DNA of 64,000 nucleotides, taken from NCBI GenBank assembly GCA_009667805.1, contig CM019063.1, positions 349,064,862 to 349,128,861 of the forward strand, read 5' to 3'. Below are positions 10,509-20,423 of the stretch, piece after piece. The stretch is from Leptobrachium leishanense. Lineage: Eukaryota > Chordata > Amphibia > Anura > Megophryidae. Every line of letters begins with the position of its first letter. Position 1 is the stretch's first letter. The notes under the pieces are model-generated. The model was not told where the DNA came from. It was given only the letters and a program-made list of their open reading frames with translations, and did no database searches. The translations under genes and the position numbers were made by a program.

Positions 10509-10948
10509 GGCTGGGGTCAGATGAACGCAGTGTTAACGTCCATGTAGCCGCACTTTAGTACGTCCGTGGTAGCAGGTAATCATGACCAATGAAGGCTCAC
10601 ACACGAAGTATGTCCGCACTGAAGTGCGGACGCACTACGGACGCGGCAAATGGACGCAGGTTAGCAAGAACGTTGAACCACTAGGACGGACGTGCGGAGT
10701 GTGCCACATCCGCATAGCTTTGTGTGTGAGTGATGGAACGTGGTCAGACGGACTGCATTTATACGTCCAGAATTTTTGACGGACAAAATGTTTTTTCATT
10801 GTAATTCATTTTCCCTCCTACATCCGTCAAAAATAACGACCAGTCAAAAACACGGACTGTGTGGCCACTACCTTGCTGTCAGTCAGAAAGTACGTCCGTT
10901 GAGCACGGATGCACATTCCGTACAAAATGCGTTCGTCTGATCCTAGCC
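10509..10948 (+). mobile_element. Complete small TIR element (MITE)
   Basis: The left end GGCTGGGGTCAGATGAACGC and the right end GCGTTCGTCTGATCCTAGCC are imperfect inverted repeats, and TCA flanks both ends (10506-10508, 10949-10951). It has no coding capacity. It is the intact relative of the split copy at 1799-2050 and 8221-8429. The superfamily is not certain; a 3-bp duplication would fit PIF/Harbinger, but TCA is not the usual TWA. Confidence 0.7.
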
Positions 10949-11023
10949 TCAGAGTGCATCTACCGTGCAGTACGCAGACCTAGTTTGTATGAGTACCCTC
11001 TCTTTTGTCAACTCGGTTTGTAG

Positions 11024-11692
11024 TGTTACCGGAATCCACCTGGCTCTTTCGGGAGACGACCGGGCCGGCGCGGACAAAGACTGACTGGACACAAGTCTCT
11101 TCAGGAAAGGCGAACTTTATTGTGACGTCACCACTCAGCCAGGATTGAATCGCAAAGACTGAGTAACATTTACATTCAAACATAACATTTTATACCTTGA
11201 ATAGATAATCAGGTACATCCCAATTAGCCCACTCCATGGTGACACTATCCCCCCCCCCACGTGGGTCTGTACCTTCCCCTTTCAGAATACAAAGACATTC
11301 CACAAATTGGCAGTAAATTGGCAGCTTTCACAGTATTTTGACAATCGGATAATTTACCACTCTCCCAGATCCTGCCTGTGTCTATCTCTCTAGAACTTGT
11401 TTATTGTATACTTCAGATAAGGGTCCAGCTGGTTTCACATCCTTTATTGTTCTAGCCCTAGCTCTCTGATCTTGTTGTAACTAATTTCCATCCTGTCACT
11501 TCGTGCCAGCGTCTGCCCGGATCTTGTTAATTTAATTGCTCTGCCTGTTAGTTTAGGAAATTCCAGAGAATCTATGCAAGCTAGTCCTAATTGAACCAAT
11601 ATCTGCTATATACATTTATGTGAACCAAAGTCCTGAGTAAGATGGCCGCCTGGCACATCATGGCAGCCTATTTCTGGCCTGAGTCCCTTACA
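11024..11692 (-). repeat. ERV 3' LTR
   Basis: The LTR is 669 bp and on the minus strand runs TGTAAGGG...CCGGTAACA. Nearly the whole sequence reappears at 25084-25667 and 31070-31151 with scattered substitutions and a poly-C length difference near 11250. Confidence 0.93.
11116..11194 (-). promoter_or_regulatory. LTR TATA box and polyadenylation signal
   Basis: On the minus strand TATAAAA lies at 11188-11194 and AATAAA at 11116-11121, about 70 bp downstream, which is the normal spacing of a short retroviral R region. In the 5' LTR the TATA box is kept (25249-25255) but the corresponding AATAAA reads AGTAAA. Confidence 0.7.
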
Positions 11693-11704
11693 GTCCCCCC
11701 CAGG
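11693..11704 (-). other. Polypurine tract of the ERV
   Basis: On the minus strand a CCTGGGGGGGAC purine-rich run sits directly before the 3' LTR start TGTAAGGG. This is where plus-strand DNA synthesis is primed in retroviruses. Its position confirms the orientation. Confidence 0.75.
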
Positions 11705-11729
11705 TTTCAGGTTCTTCTGCCTGAGACAC

Positions 11730-13444
11730 TTAGCCACTACACTCCACTATCTCTATTCTCGAACACTTCGTACTTAGGGGAATTGCCTTCACTGGGAACA
11801 AATCTGGTGTGATCATCAAGGGTATCTTCTGTGTCTGTGTAGGTGTCAGAACCTTCTTGCACACTGGCCATAGGCACAACCCTATACGGTACAGCAGCAT
11901 CCCTATCACCAGGATCACTATTATCATCATTATCGTGGATCCAATCCATGAGATAAATCCCAGGATTGATCCAAACCAATCTCCGAAGGACCCGAACCCT
12001 CGGAAAGGGTTCCAGCTTTCTGCTGCGATCTGCCTGGCTGTGTTCTGCAACTGGAAAACTTTCTTTTGGTGATCTTGGATTACCTGGTAATAGTCAGGGA
12101 CCTCATGTGATGTGTTTCTGATGAAGGTACAACATTCGTAATGCATAGTCATTTCACAGAGTCCATTCAATGCTGCGCTTATCTGTTCTAATGCCATATC
12201 ATGTACCATTTGCAAGTTTCGAATCTCACGCAACTCAAGGTTCAACAGCTGAATATCCCTGCTTGTTATATTCAGAATCTCATCCATCAGTGAATAATTG
12301 TTCATTCTCTTCATCAATTCAATTCCCCATCCAGTCCATGCGGGAACCATGCCCATGCCTGGTCCCCTTTTCGAAAAACAACTCTCTCTTCTGTTTCTCA
12401 AACACCAATGGATATCTAGGGTGCAGTGTAGTGTCAGATGCAGTGTCATCACCCTGTACCCTTTGAACGGGAATCAGCTTGGCTATGTAGCACATCCCTG
12501 TGGTTGTAGGTGGTACCCATGTGTAACACAAACTCCCACAACACACCTGGTATCTTCCCGTCAGTATGAATGGGGACAAATGAAGTGTTCCCTTGCGAAC
12601 CTCAATCATCATTCTCACCAAGTGTGACACAAGATCTTTTGCATTCTGTTTGGTTGTTGTCACATTAGCTATTGTCAATTGTTGTTTCGTCGTGAGTTTT
12701 ATAGGCCTAACCACAATCATTCCAGTCCCTCTTCCTGACAAAATTGTGTGTGCGGGTGAAATTAAACTTACTAGACTGGCATGGATTCTCACCCATACTC
12801 AGATTATTTGTTCCTATCTGGAAACACCAATCAGGCGGGTACACAGGACCTGTTATTGGATAACTTGGCATAGTCTCATCTGGTTTTATCTGAGGGTCAG
12901 TGATGGTATGAATTGCAATATTTCCGGCCGAGAATGTACTCAAATTCATAGGAATTGCAGCAAACGGGATATAAATTGTCTCTGGGTGCAACCTGCTGCA
13001 CACCCAACACGCTTTTTGTCCTGATTTCTTTGCATATGCATATTTGAATTTCACCAACAGATGACCTCTTGGCGTGGTCATGGAACCCAGGTCATGTTTC
13101 TGTCTCCACATGGTGCGATTTTCTTTAATTGGGTGAGTGCCATTCCAGATGTGGGAGATATCCACTCTCCCGGTCGTTTCTGGGCAATCTGGGCAATTTC
13201 CACCATGTGAAAGGGCATAAATAAGATTGGCAAGGTACAGTATCAGCACCAGGAACGCTCCCAGTGTCAAAACCAATTGGACAATTCTTTTGACAGTCTC
13301 ATAAACCCTATCCCTCCCCCCTAGCACCTCAATAGTGAAGGCTACTTCAGGTTGGGCCTGGGAGAGGGGTAGCCTCTCAAAAACTGCCCTTGGGGTCTCC
13401 CTTCGGGTCTCCCCATCTTCCATCATTGGCGGATGGTCAGGCAT
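11730..13444 (-). pseudogene. env: ERV envelope gene, broken
   Basis: Env normally forms the SU-TM surface glycoprotein. The first ORF (13444-12707) has a long charged leader of about 60 residues, then a hydrophobic anchor (VLTLGAFLVLILYLANLIYA), several N-glycosylation sites and a CWVC motif resembling the gammaretroviral SU CXXC. The reading frame then shifts twice (ORFs 12792-12319 and 12452-11730). The last part is TM-like: a CEMTMHYECC motif, here C-X7-CC rather than the usual C-X6-CC, and a membrane span (STIMMIIVILVIGMLLYRIG) followed by a cytoplasmic tail. A KQKRE basic stretch could be the SU/TM cleavage region. Env starts 35 bp after the pol ORF. The frameshifts make it non-functional as it stands. 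Confidence 0.85.
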
Positions 13445-13478
13445 TATTATGGGCCTAAAACACCCACTTGTTGAGTCT

Positions 13479-14119
13479 TTAGGTGCTTGGAACTGCAGTT
13501 TTTGACAATCTCAGCCTTAGTGGGTTGGTCTCGCTGGGGATGACTCTCCACTCTAAATCAGGGTTGGCTGCAGCTGTTTTCAGTCTCGAGTGGTGTATCC
13601 ACGGAACCACTTCGGCAACCTTCATTGCTGTGGAGGTGGATAACAGGACAAGGTAAGGACCTCTCCATTTCGGGCCTAGTGGGTAATTTTTCCATTCCTT
13701 CACCCAAACTGAATCACCTGGACAATACTTATGCAATGGGGGATACAAGAAATGAGGTAAATTATCTCCCACCCAGGTATTCAACTTCTGCATTGATTGA
13801 CCCAATAGTAACACCTGTTCATTCAGTTTAGTTTCACCCAATGCCCGAAGGTCCCCCCTTAAACCATTAATCAGAGGGGTAGGCCGCCCGAACATGAGTT
13901 CGTACGGACTCAGTTTCAATTGTGGGGTTGGCCTGCATCTAATATGCAATAGGACTATCGGCAGCACCTCCAACCTGCCCAGTGAAGTTTCTTGACACAG
14001 TTTTGACATCAAAGTCTTTAATGTTCTGTTCATGCGTTCCACTTTTCCTGAACTTTGGGGCCTGTAGGCTGTATGTAGCTTCCAGGTTATGCCCAGCAGG
14101 CGGGCAAGCTGTTGCAAAC
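13479..14119 (-). pseudogene. pol: ERV integrase, C-terminal half
   Basis: Integrase inserts viral DNA into host chromosomes. This ORF contains YRPQSSGKVERMNRTLK, in which the E is the third acidic residue of the D,D-35-E triad. The C-terminal domain follows, including GPKWRGPYLVLL (GPY/F-type) and a VPWIHHSRLK tail as in gammaretroviruses. It is separated from the rest of integrase by the 424-bp array insertion: AGGTCT is present at 14120-14125 and again at 16701-16706. Apart from that insertion the ORF is open to its natural end. Confidence 0.9.
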
Positions 14120-14125
14120 AGGTCT

Positions 14126-16700
14126 AAATACAGAAAAAATGGCGTCGCGCCCATACTCACTTATTTTGGGAGCGGCAGCAACTGCCAGGAGTAACAGCCC
14201 AGTCAATGTATAAAACATAACAAGGAAAAAGAGTGTCATCTGCGCTCGTTTCTATGTGTTCCATGTACAACAAAAATGAGGTTTTGTTTGTTTCAATGGC
14301 CATTGCAACGTAAGCCCACTCGCCACTTCAAGGCACCTCTTTAGAGTGGGTACCTAACAATTGTAACCAAAAGGCCGCTCTACTGAGCAGCTCCAAGCCC
14401 CTCCAGCTGCTTTTCAGCGAAGGAGAGGCAAAGATGGTGGCTTTTATTTATACACACACCAAACACTTCCCATTTGGGATCAAAAACAAAAACATGGAAA
14501 GAGGAACAGCTGCAGAACGACGGACTGGTGTTACAAGCATGATATACATAAATACAGAAAAAATTGCGTCGCGCCCATACTCACTTATTTTGGGAGCGGC
14601 AGCAACTGCCAGGAGTAACAGCCCAGTCAATGTATAAAACATAACAAGGAAAAAGAGTGTCATCTGCGCTCGTTTCTATGTGTTCCATGTACAACAAAAA
14701 TGAGGTTTTGTTTGTTTCAATGGCCATTGCAACGTAAGCCCACTCGCCACTTCAAGGCACCTCTTTAGAGTGGGTACCTAACAATTGTAACCAAAAGGCC
14801 GCTCTACTGAGCAGCTCCAAGCCCCTCCAGCTGCTTTTCAGCGAAGGAGAGGCAAAGATGGTGGCTTTTATTTATACACACACCAAACACTTCCCATTTG
14901 GGATCAAAAACAAAAACATGGAAAGAGGAACAGCTGCAGAACGACGGACTGGTGTTACAAGCATGATATACATAAATACAGAAAAAATTGCGTCGCGCCC
15001 ATACTCACTTATTTTGGGAGCGGCAGCAACTGCCAGGAGTAACAGCCCAGTCAATGTATAAAACATAACAAGGAAAAAGAGTGTCATCTGCGCTCGTTTC
15101 TATGTGTTCCATGTACAACAAAAATGAGGTTTTGTTTGTTTCAATGGCCATTGCAACGTAAGCCCACTCGCTTAGTGGGAAGTGTTTGCTGTGTGTATAA
15201 ATAAAAGCCACCATCTTTGCCTCTCCTTCGCTGAAAAGCAGCTGGAGGGGCTTGGAGCTGCTTAGTAGAGCGGCCTTTTGGTTACAATTGTTAGGTACCC
15301 ACTCTAAAGAGGTGCCTTGAAGTGGCGAGTGGGCTTACGTTGCAATGGCCATTGAAACAAACAAAACCTCATTTTTGTTGTACATGGAACACATAGAAAC
15401 GAGCGCAGATGACACTCTTTTTCCTTGTTATGTTTTATACATTGACTGGGCTGTTACTCCTGGCAGTTGCTGCCGCTCCCAAAATAAGTGAGTATGGGCG
15501 CGACGCCATTTTTTCTGTATTTATGTATATCATGCTTGTAACACCAGTCGGTCGTTCTGCAGCTGTTCCTCTTTCCATGTTTTTGTTTTTGATCCCAAAT
15601 GGGAAGTGTTTGGTGTGTGTATAAATAAAAGCCACCATCTTTGCCTCTCCTTCGCTGAAAAGCAGCTGGAGGGGCTTGGAGCTGCTCAGTAGAGCGGCTT
15701 TTGGTTACAATTGTTAGGTACCCACTCTAAAGAGGTGCCTTGAAGTGGCGAGTGGGCTTACGTTGCAATGGCCATTGAAACAAACAAAACCTCATTTTTG
15801 TTGTACATGGAACACATAGAAACGAGCGCAGATGACACTCTTTTTCCTTGTTATGTTTTATACATTGACTGGGCTGTTACTCCTGGCAGTTGCTGCCGCT
15901 CCCAAAATAAGTGAGTATGGGCGCGACGCCATTTTTTCTGTATTTATGTATATGATGCTTGTAACACCAGTCCGTCGTTCTGCAGCTGTTCCTCTTTCCA
16001 TTTTTTTGTTTTTGATCCCAAATGGGAAGTGTTTGGTGTGTGTATAAATAAAAGCCACCATCTTTGCCTCTCCTTCGCTGAAAAGCAGCTGGAGGGGCTT
16101 GGAGCTGCTCAGTAGAGCGGCCTTTTGGTTACAATTGTTAGGTACCCACTCTAAAGAGGTGCCTTGAAGTGGCGAGTGGGCTTACGTTGCAATGGCCAAT
16201 GAAACAAACAAAACCTCATTTTTGTTGTACATGGAACACATAGAAACGAGCGCAGATGACACTCTTTTTCCTTGTTATGTTTTATACATTGACTGGGCTG
16301 TTACTCCTGGCAGTTGCTGCCGCTCCCAAAATAAGTGAGTATGGGCGCGACGCCATTTTTTCTGTATTTATGTATATCATGCTTGTAACACCAGTCCGTC
16401 GTTCTGCAGCTGTTCCTCTTTCCATGTTTTTGTTTTTGATCCCAAATGGGAAGTGTTTGGTGTGTGTATAAATAAAAGCCACCATCTTTGCCTCTCCTTC
16501 GCTGAAAAGCAGCTGGAGGGGCTTGGAGCTGCTCAGTAGAGCGGCCTTTTGGTTACAATTGTTAGGTACCCACTCTAAAGAGGTGCCTTGAAGTGGCGAG
16601 TGGGCTTACGTTGCAATGGCCATTGAAACAAACAAAACCTCATTTTTGTTGTACATGGAACACATAGAAACGAGCGCAGATGACACTCTTTTTCCTTGTT
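14126..16700. repeat. Head-to-head array of 424-bp repeats inserted in integrase
   Basis: About 2.5 units run one way (14126-15170), then about 3.6 units run the other way (15171-16700); the unit length is 424 bp. AGGTCT flanks both sides, a 6-bp target duplication. Within the plus-oriented units a segment TGTTAGGTACCC...GGTTACA of about 421 bp is followed by ATT and the next TGTTAGG, so each unit looks like an LTR (TG...CA) with TATAAATAAA about 90 bp before its end. A 67-71-residue ORF recurs in each unit with a hydrophobic N-terminus; I do not recognise it and do not call it a gene. The array ends do not coincide with unit ends. Class unknown. Confidence 0.85.
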
Positions 16701-17304
16701 AGGTCTGAACAAAAGCTGGGCCATTGTCTGACCCAATTTCAAGCGGAAGTCCATAGCGTGGTATAATTTCTCTCATCAGGCTCCTTACTACTTCTGCTGT
16801 CTTTTCTGTCCTGGTTGGGAAGGCTTCCACCCACCCTGTTAGGGTGCACACCATCACGAGGAGATACTTCTATCCTTTGCAGGGTGGTAGTACTGTGAAA
16901 TCTATCTGCAGCGATGCCATTGGGGATAATCCGATAGGCTGTTTTCCTGGAGGCTGTGACGGGTCTGTTCTTGGGTTATTCTTGGCACACGTCACACACT
17001 GCTGGGCTACCGCCTTACAGACCACTGACAATCCGGGAACGTAGAAGTGTGGTTCCATCATTTCTCTTCCTCTGTGAGTGCTGGCATGTAGTGCTCTTAC
17101 AATTTCAGGAGCTAATGTTGCAGGGAGGACTATTTGGTTGCTCGCCAACTGGAACCATCCGTCTTCTCCATACTTTCCTGGTTCTTCTGACAGCCATTTC
17201 TTCTTCTTTTCTGAATACAAAGGTGTCCATTCGCTCAAGGGAGCTGGTAGTAACGGGGCTACCATTGACGGTGGGGCCTTGTATCTTTCAAGCTCCTCCT
17301 GTCT
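16701..17304 (-). pseudogene. pol: ERV integrase, zinc-binding and catalytic N-terminal half
   Basis: On the minus strand, after the OGFR-like domain, comes a gammaretroviral pre-integrase linker (YSEKKKKWLSE, DGWFQLASNQIVLP). An HHCC zinc-binding module follows (HASTHRG and CVTCAKNN), then the start of the catalytic core (LQIDFTVLP, first acidic residue). A TAG codon interrupts the frame at 16867-16869. Beyond it, still in the same frame, GSDNGPAFV near 16725 holds the second acidic residue, just before the 424-bp array. One in-frame stop and one insertion therefore break the gene. Confidence 0.88.
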
Positions 17305-17635
17305 CCCCCACATAAATTCTTCTTTTGGCTGGTAGTGTAGCCAGGCAAAGTACAGTAGGTCTTGTCTCTTCTGTACATCTCTCACAGCTGGCAAGAAGAA
17401 GTTCATTGCACTCTTCTTCATGTTTGGCAGACGACGTTCAATAAGGCTCTCCTTGAGGAGAAAATTCACCAGTGGGGCCTGATATTCTTCAGCTCCTAAT
17501 TCTCCCAGGCTCAGCAAGACACAAGTAATTCTCAAATTATTATGAGTGTTGATTGTCAGATTGTTGAAACGCTCAGCGAAATTTTCTGCTCGTTCAACTT
17601 CGGTTACTTTCATGTCTTCTCCATCATCCCCCACT

Positions 17636-17668
<33 letters not shown>

Positions 17669-18046
17669 TTCTTTATTTTAGAATAGTTGCATATTCAACA
17701 GAAAGCCAGCATACTGAAATGGCCACCTAGAGCCATAATACATCAAAGGGGAACATAATGAGGGAGGGGCGGGGGGGGATATGAACTCATCAGGAGGCGG
17801 TGAAATCCGGTAGGAAGAGCACAGAGGAAAACATACAACACAAAAAACAAAACAAAAACGGGGGGAGAAATGAAGATGGTGAGGACTGCCGTTAAATTGT
17901 GGCGTTCCTGGCTCCCCCCGGCGACCATGAGGACACCGAGGGCCATGGAAGGGGCCACGTGGCCGGGGGACCTGGGGCCAAGAGGACGAACAGAGCCTAG
18001 GTATGTGCCCTAGCGGCTCGCCCAGGTTACCTCCCGATGCCAACAC

Positions 18047-18083
<37 letters not shown>

Positions 18084-19745
18084 GAGGGGGGAAGGGTCTC
18101 CGTGCTCCGGCAGATAAATATCAGGAAGCCCTAAAAGTCAGCAAGTATAAACATAGAGTCAATCAAGTGGTTACATAAGAAAAAAGGGAAGGGGGAATTG
18201 CAGGGAATAAGCAGAGGGTATGAAGAACATGAGGGGACCACATTTCAGCCAGGTTCCGTCATCGGGGCCAGTGGACCTGGCGGCTCCATTCCAATTCCCG
18301 CAGAAAGCAGAACCGCTCGCGCCTCTGCTACGGAAGTCACTGCATGTGTCTTGCCATCATGGAATAATGAGCGATCCCGAAGATCCCCATCTGTAGCGTA
18401 TCCCACGAGTGCGCAGCAGAGAAGTGACCTCCTTGAAACTTCGCCGGGCCACCAGCGCCAGAAAGGGCAAATCCCGGAAAAAAGTAAGGCAGCTGGAGGC
18501 ATGGGTGACCCTGAACGAGGGACCAGCCGCGGATAGGACCCGGGAGTGAACATCCGTGTCCCGGACGACCAGTAGAACGTCGCTGCTTCCGCCGGGGCTG
18601 CTGCAGATTTCCTCAATCGAATCGTCGACAAGACCACGGAGGCGAGAACATCCCATCCAGCTGCAAGAGAGAGGACACCAATTCCACCACATACCTGAGG
18701 AGCTCATCCCCTCGTATCTCTCTCGGGGACTCCCCGTAGCCTGAGGTTCCTGCGCCGGTGTCGAGTCTCCAGAGCCAGCACAGCAGAACTAAGGTGAGTG
18801 ACCTGTGCTTGGAGATCTTTCACAGTGGCAGCAGTAGCCACCTGCGCTGCCGCTGTTCCTGTGTCCGAGTCTGAACGTCGCCAGCTGCGTCTGCAAGGGC
18901 TCCAAGACAGCTCTCACCTCCCTCAGGTCCTGTCGCCAGAGTGCACGAAAGTCCTCCATTACTCGCTGCAGTTCTGCGGAGGTGAGTACCGGTGCCACGG
19001 GCAAAGCGTCAGGGACACTCACAGGTGGGGCCGGTCAGCTGTGATCTTTCCATCTGATGGCGGCGAGACCGAGGCAACCTTAGGGCCTCCAGCCCCTCCC
19101 CGTCCGTCCAGCTCCCAGAGAGGTCCGGATGTCTGGTAGGGCAGAGCCCCCAACCGCTCCGAATCCTTCAGCTTCTTGCCCATGAACGTCGAGTGCAGAG
19201 TTCGTATAGGTACAAACACAGGCCGCAAGATGGCCGCCACGTGCTGTGTGCTGCAGATGGGGAGACTGCAAGTGGGTCTCACGGAGCCGGGGTCCTCTCC
19301 ACTCCTATATGTCAAAAGGATCCCTGGACAATCAGTGACCCCTCAGAGGAGAGCGTGCCAAAAACGGGGTACAAAAACGGCCGCTGGGTATCAAAATCCA
19401 ACGTCTCAGCACGGAGCTCAGCTAAAAGGCAACCACTCTCCTCGAGGTCAGGACACGCCCCCCCCCCACTAATTTAACGCCGAAGAACTTCAGCATCATT
19501 TTCTGTGCTTGAAGGAATTGTTGCTGAATTTCTGATGTGTTACACATCAGATTCTTTTCTTGGTGGTTCAGTGGTTTGGAGTAGAAATTTTGGCCTTGTT
19601 CCAGAGTGGGGAAGAGCCATTGAATATAGTCATGTTTGTCTTCAAGCAAATCAAAATTCTCGTTCCATCTTTGCAGAATAATTTCGATGAATTCACCATC
19701 AGGTTCGAATTTTCTCCAATTCATGTAGAATTCATAGTTTGGCAT
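17305..19745 (-). CDS. OGFR-family domain captured inside ERV pol (split by L1-like insertion)
   Basis: About 200 residues between RNase H and integrase do not belong to retroviral pol. The first half (19745-19463) includes NYEFYMNWRKFEPDGEFIE, LLEDKHDYIQWLFP and LMCNTSEIQQQF. The second half (17640-17305) includes HNNLRITCVLLSLGELGAEE, YQAPLVNFLLKES and YFAWLHYQPKEEFMWG. This order is that of the conserved N-terminal domain of opioid growth factor receptor (OGFR/OGFRL1) proteins, whose biochemical role is poorly known. The frame is continuous from RNase H into the first half and from the second half into integrase. The 13-bp target duplication CCCCCACTAATTT around the L1-like insertion restores phase exactly. 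No intron or stop is visible within the domain. Its role for the virus is unknown. Confidence 0.85.
17641..19462 (-). mobile_element. ORF1-only L1-like element (HAL1-like) with 13-bp TSD
   Basis: A reverse-strand insertion of 1822 bp. Its poly-A tail is the T-run at 17641-17665. CCCCCACTAATTT is duplicated at 17628-17640 and 19463-19475. From 5' to 3' (right to left) it contains a GC-rich leader with AAGATGGCCGCC on the plus strand, an ORF1-like region (19022-18357 in several frames) and a short 3' end with a second A-rich run (18049-18080 on the plus strand). No ORF2 is present. An ORF1-only LINE must have been moved by enzymes of another element. Confidence 0.82.
18357..18707 (-). pseudogene. 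L1 ORF1-like C-terminal domain
   Basis: The ORF contains SSDVLLVVRDTDVHSRVLSA and, further on, ARRSFKEVTSLLRTRGIRYR followed by WGSSG. This matches the pattern of the L1 ORF1p C-terminal domain (a nucleic-acid-binding chaperone), which ends in an RR.F..v...L...gi.Y.WG block. Upstream on the same strand, 19022-18789 encodes an alpha-helical stretch with AELQRVMEDFRALWRQDL that could be the coiled coil. The two parts are in different frames, so the copy is broken. Confidence 0.65.
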
Positions 19746-20423
19746 AGGAACTTGTTCATCTTGCTTGCCGAGGAGGATCCCGGAGACATGACAGCTTTGT
19801 GCGTATGGTTTTGCAGCAGATTTTGCAGCTTGGTCTGCTCGTCTGTTCCCTTTGGGTATTTCATCATCACCTTTCTGGTGACCTCGACAGTGCATGATGC
19901 TGACAGCACTAGATTTCCAAACAGCTTCCAGAAGAGCTGAGATCTCAGCAGCATACTTGACTTGTTTACCCGAAGAAGAGAGGAGGCCTCTTTCTTTGTA
20001 GAGTGCACCATGTGCATGGACAGTCATAAAGGCATATTTGGAATCAGTGTAGATATTTACTCTCTTTCCTTCGGAGATTTCTAGAGCTCTTGTTAAAGCC
20101 AGTATTTCTGCTAGTTGTGCTGACGTGTGGCCTGCTAAGGGGTTTGCTTCTAGAACCCCTTCTGTTGTGACAATTGCATAGCCGGATACTTTCTTTCCAT
20201 CATCCATGTAGCTGCTACCGTCAGTGAAGAGTTGTAGGTCGTATTTGTCTAGGGGTATGTCTTTCAGATCTGGCCTGCTACTGAATACTTCTTCCATGAC
20301 TTGAAGGCATTCATGATCTGGATCTTCTTCATAGTCAGGTAGTAACGTAGCAGGATTCAAGGTAGCGATGAGGTCCAGATGAACCCGTGGATTCTCACAC
20401 ATCATTGCTTGATATTTTGTCAT
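19746..20423 (-). CDS. pol: ERV RNase H domain (continuous with OGFR domain)
   Basis: RNase H removes the RNA strand during reverse transcription. Catalytic acidic residues are visible in order in the ORF from 20423: LFTDGSSYMDD (residue 68), QLAEILALTRALE (residue 106), IYTDSKYAFM (residue 127) and RADQAAKSAAK (residue 196). The C-helix-type insertion and MHCRGHQKGD are gammaretrovirus-like. The ORF has no stop from here into the OGFR-like part. The linker between the two is about 25 residues long (KPYAQSCHVSGILLGKQDEQ within it). Confidence 0.9.

Noticed and set aside
14434..16485. The repeated 67-71-residue ORFs with hydrophobic start as a gene family
   Set aside because: They occur once per 424-bp unit on the strand of the LTR-like sequence and show no recognised domain; open frames are explained by near-identity of the units.
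14126..16700. A hammerhead motif in the 424-bp unit
   Set aside because: GAAACGAGCGCAGATGAC has similar words but not in the order CTGATGA, stem, GAAA required for the core.
17305..19745. A processed OGFR pseudogene that happened to land in the provirus
   Set aside because: Both junctions are in frame with pol, there is no poly-A tail or target duplication around the domain, and integrase continues directly after it.
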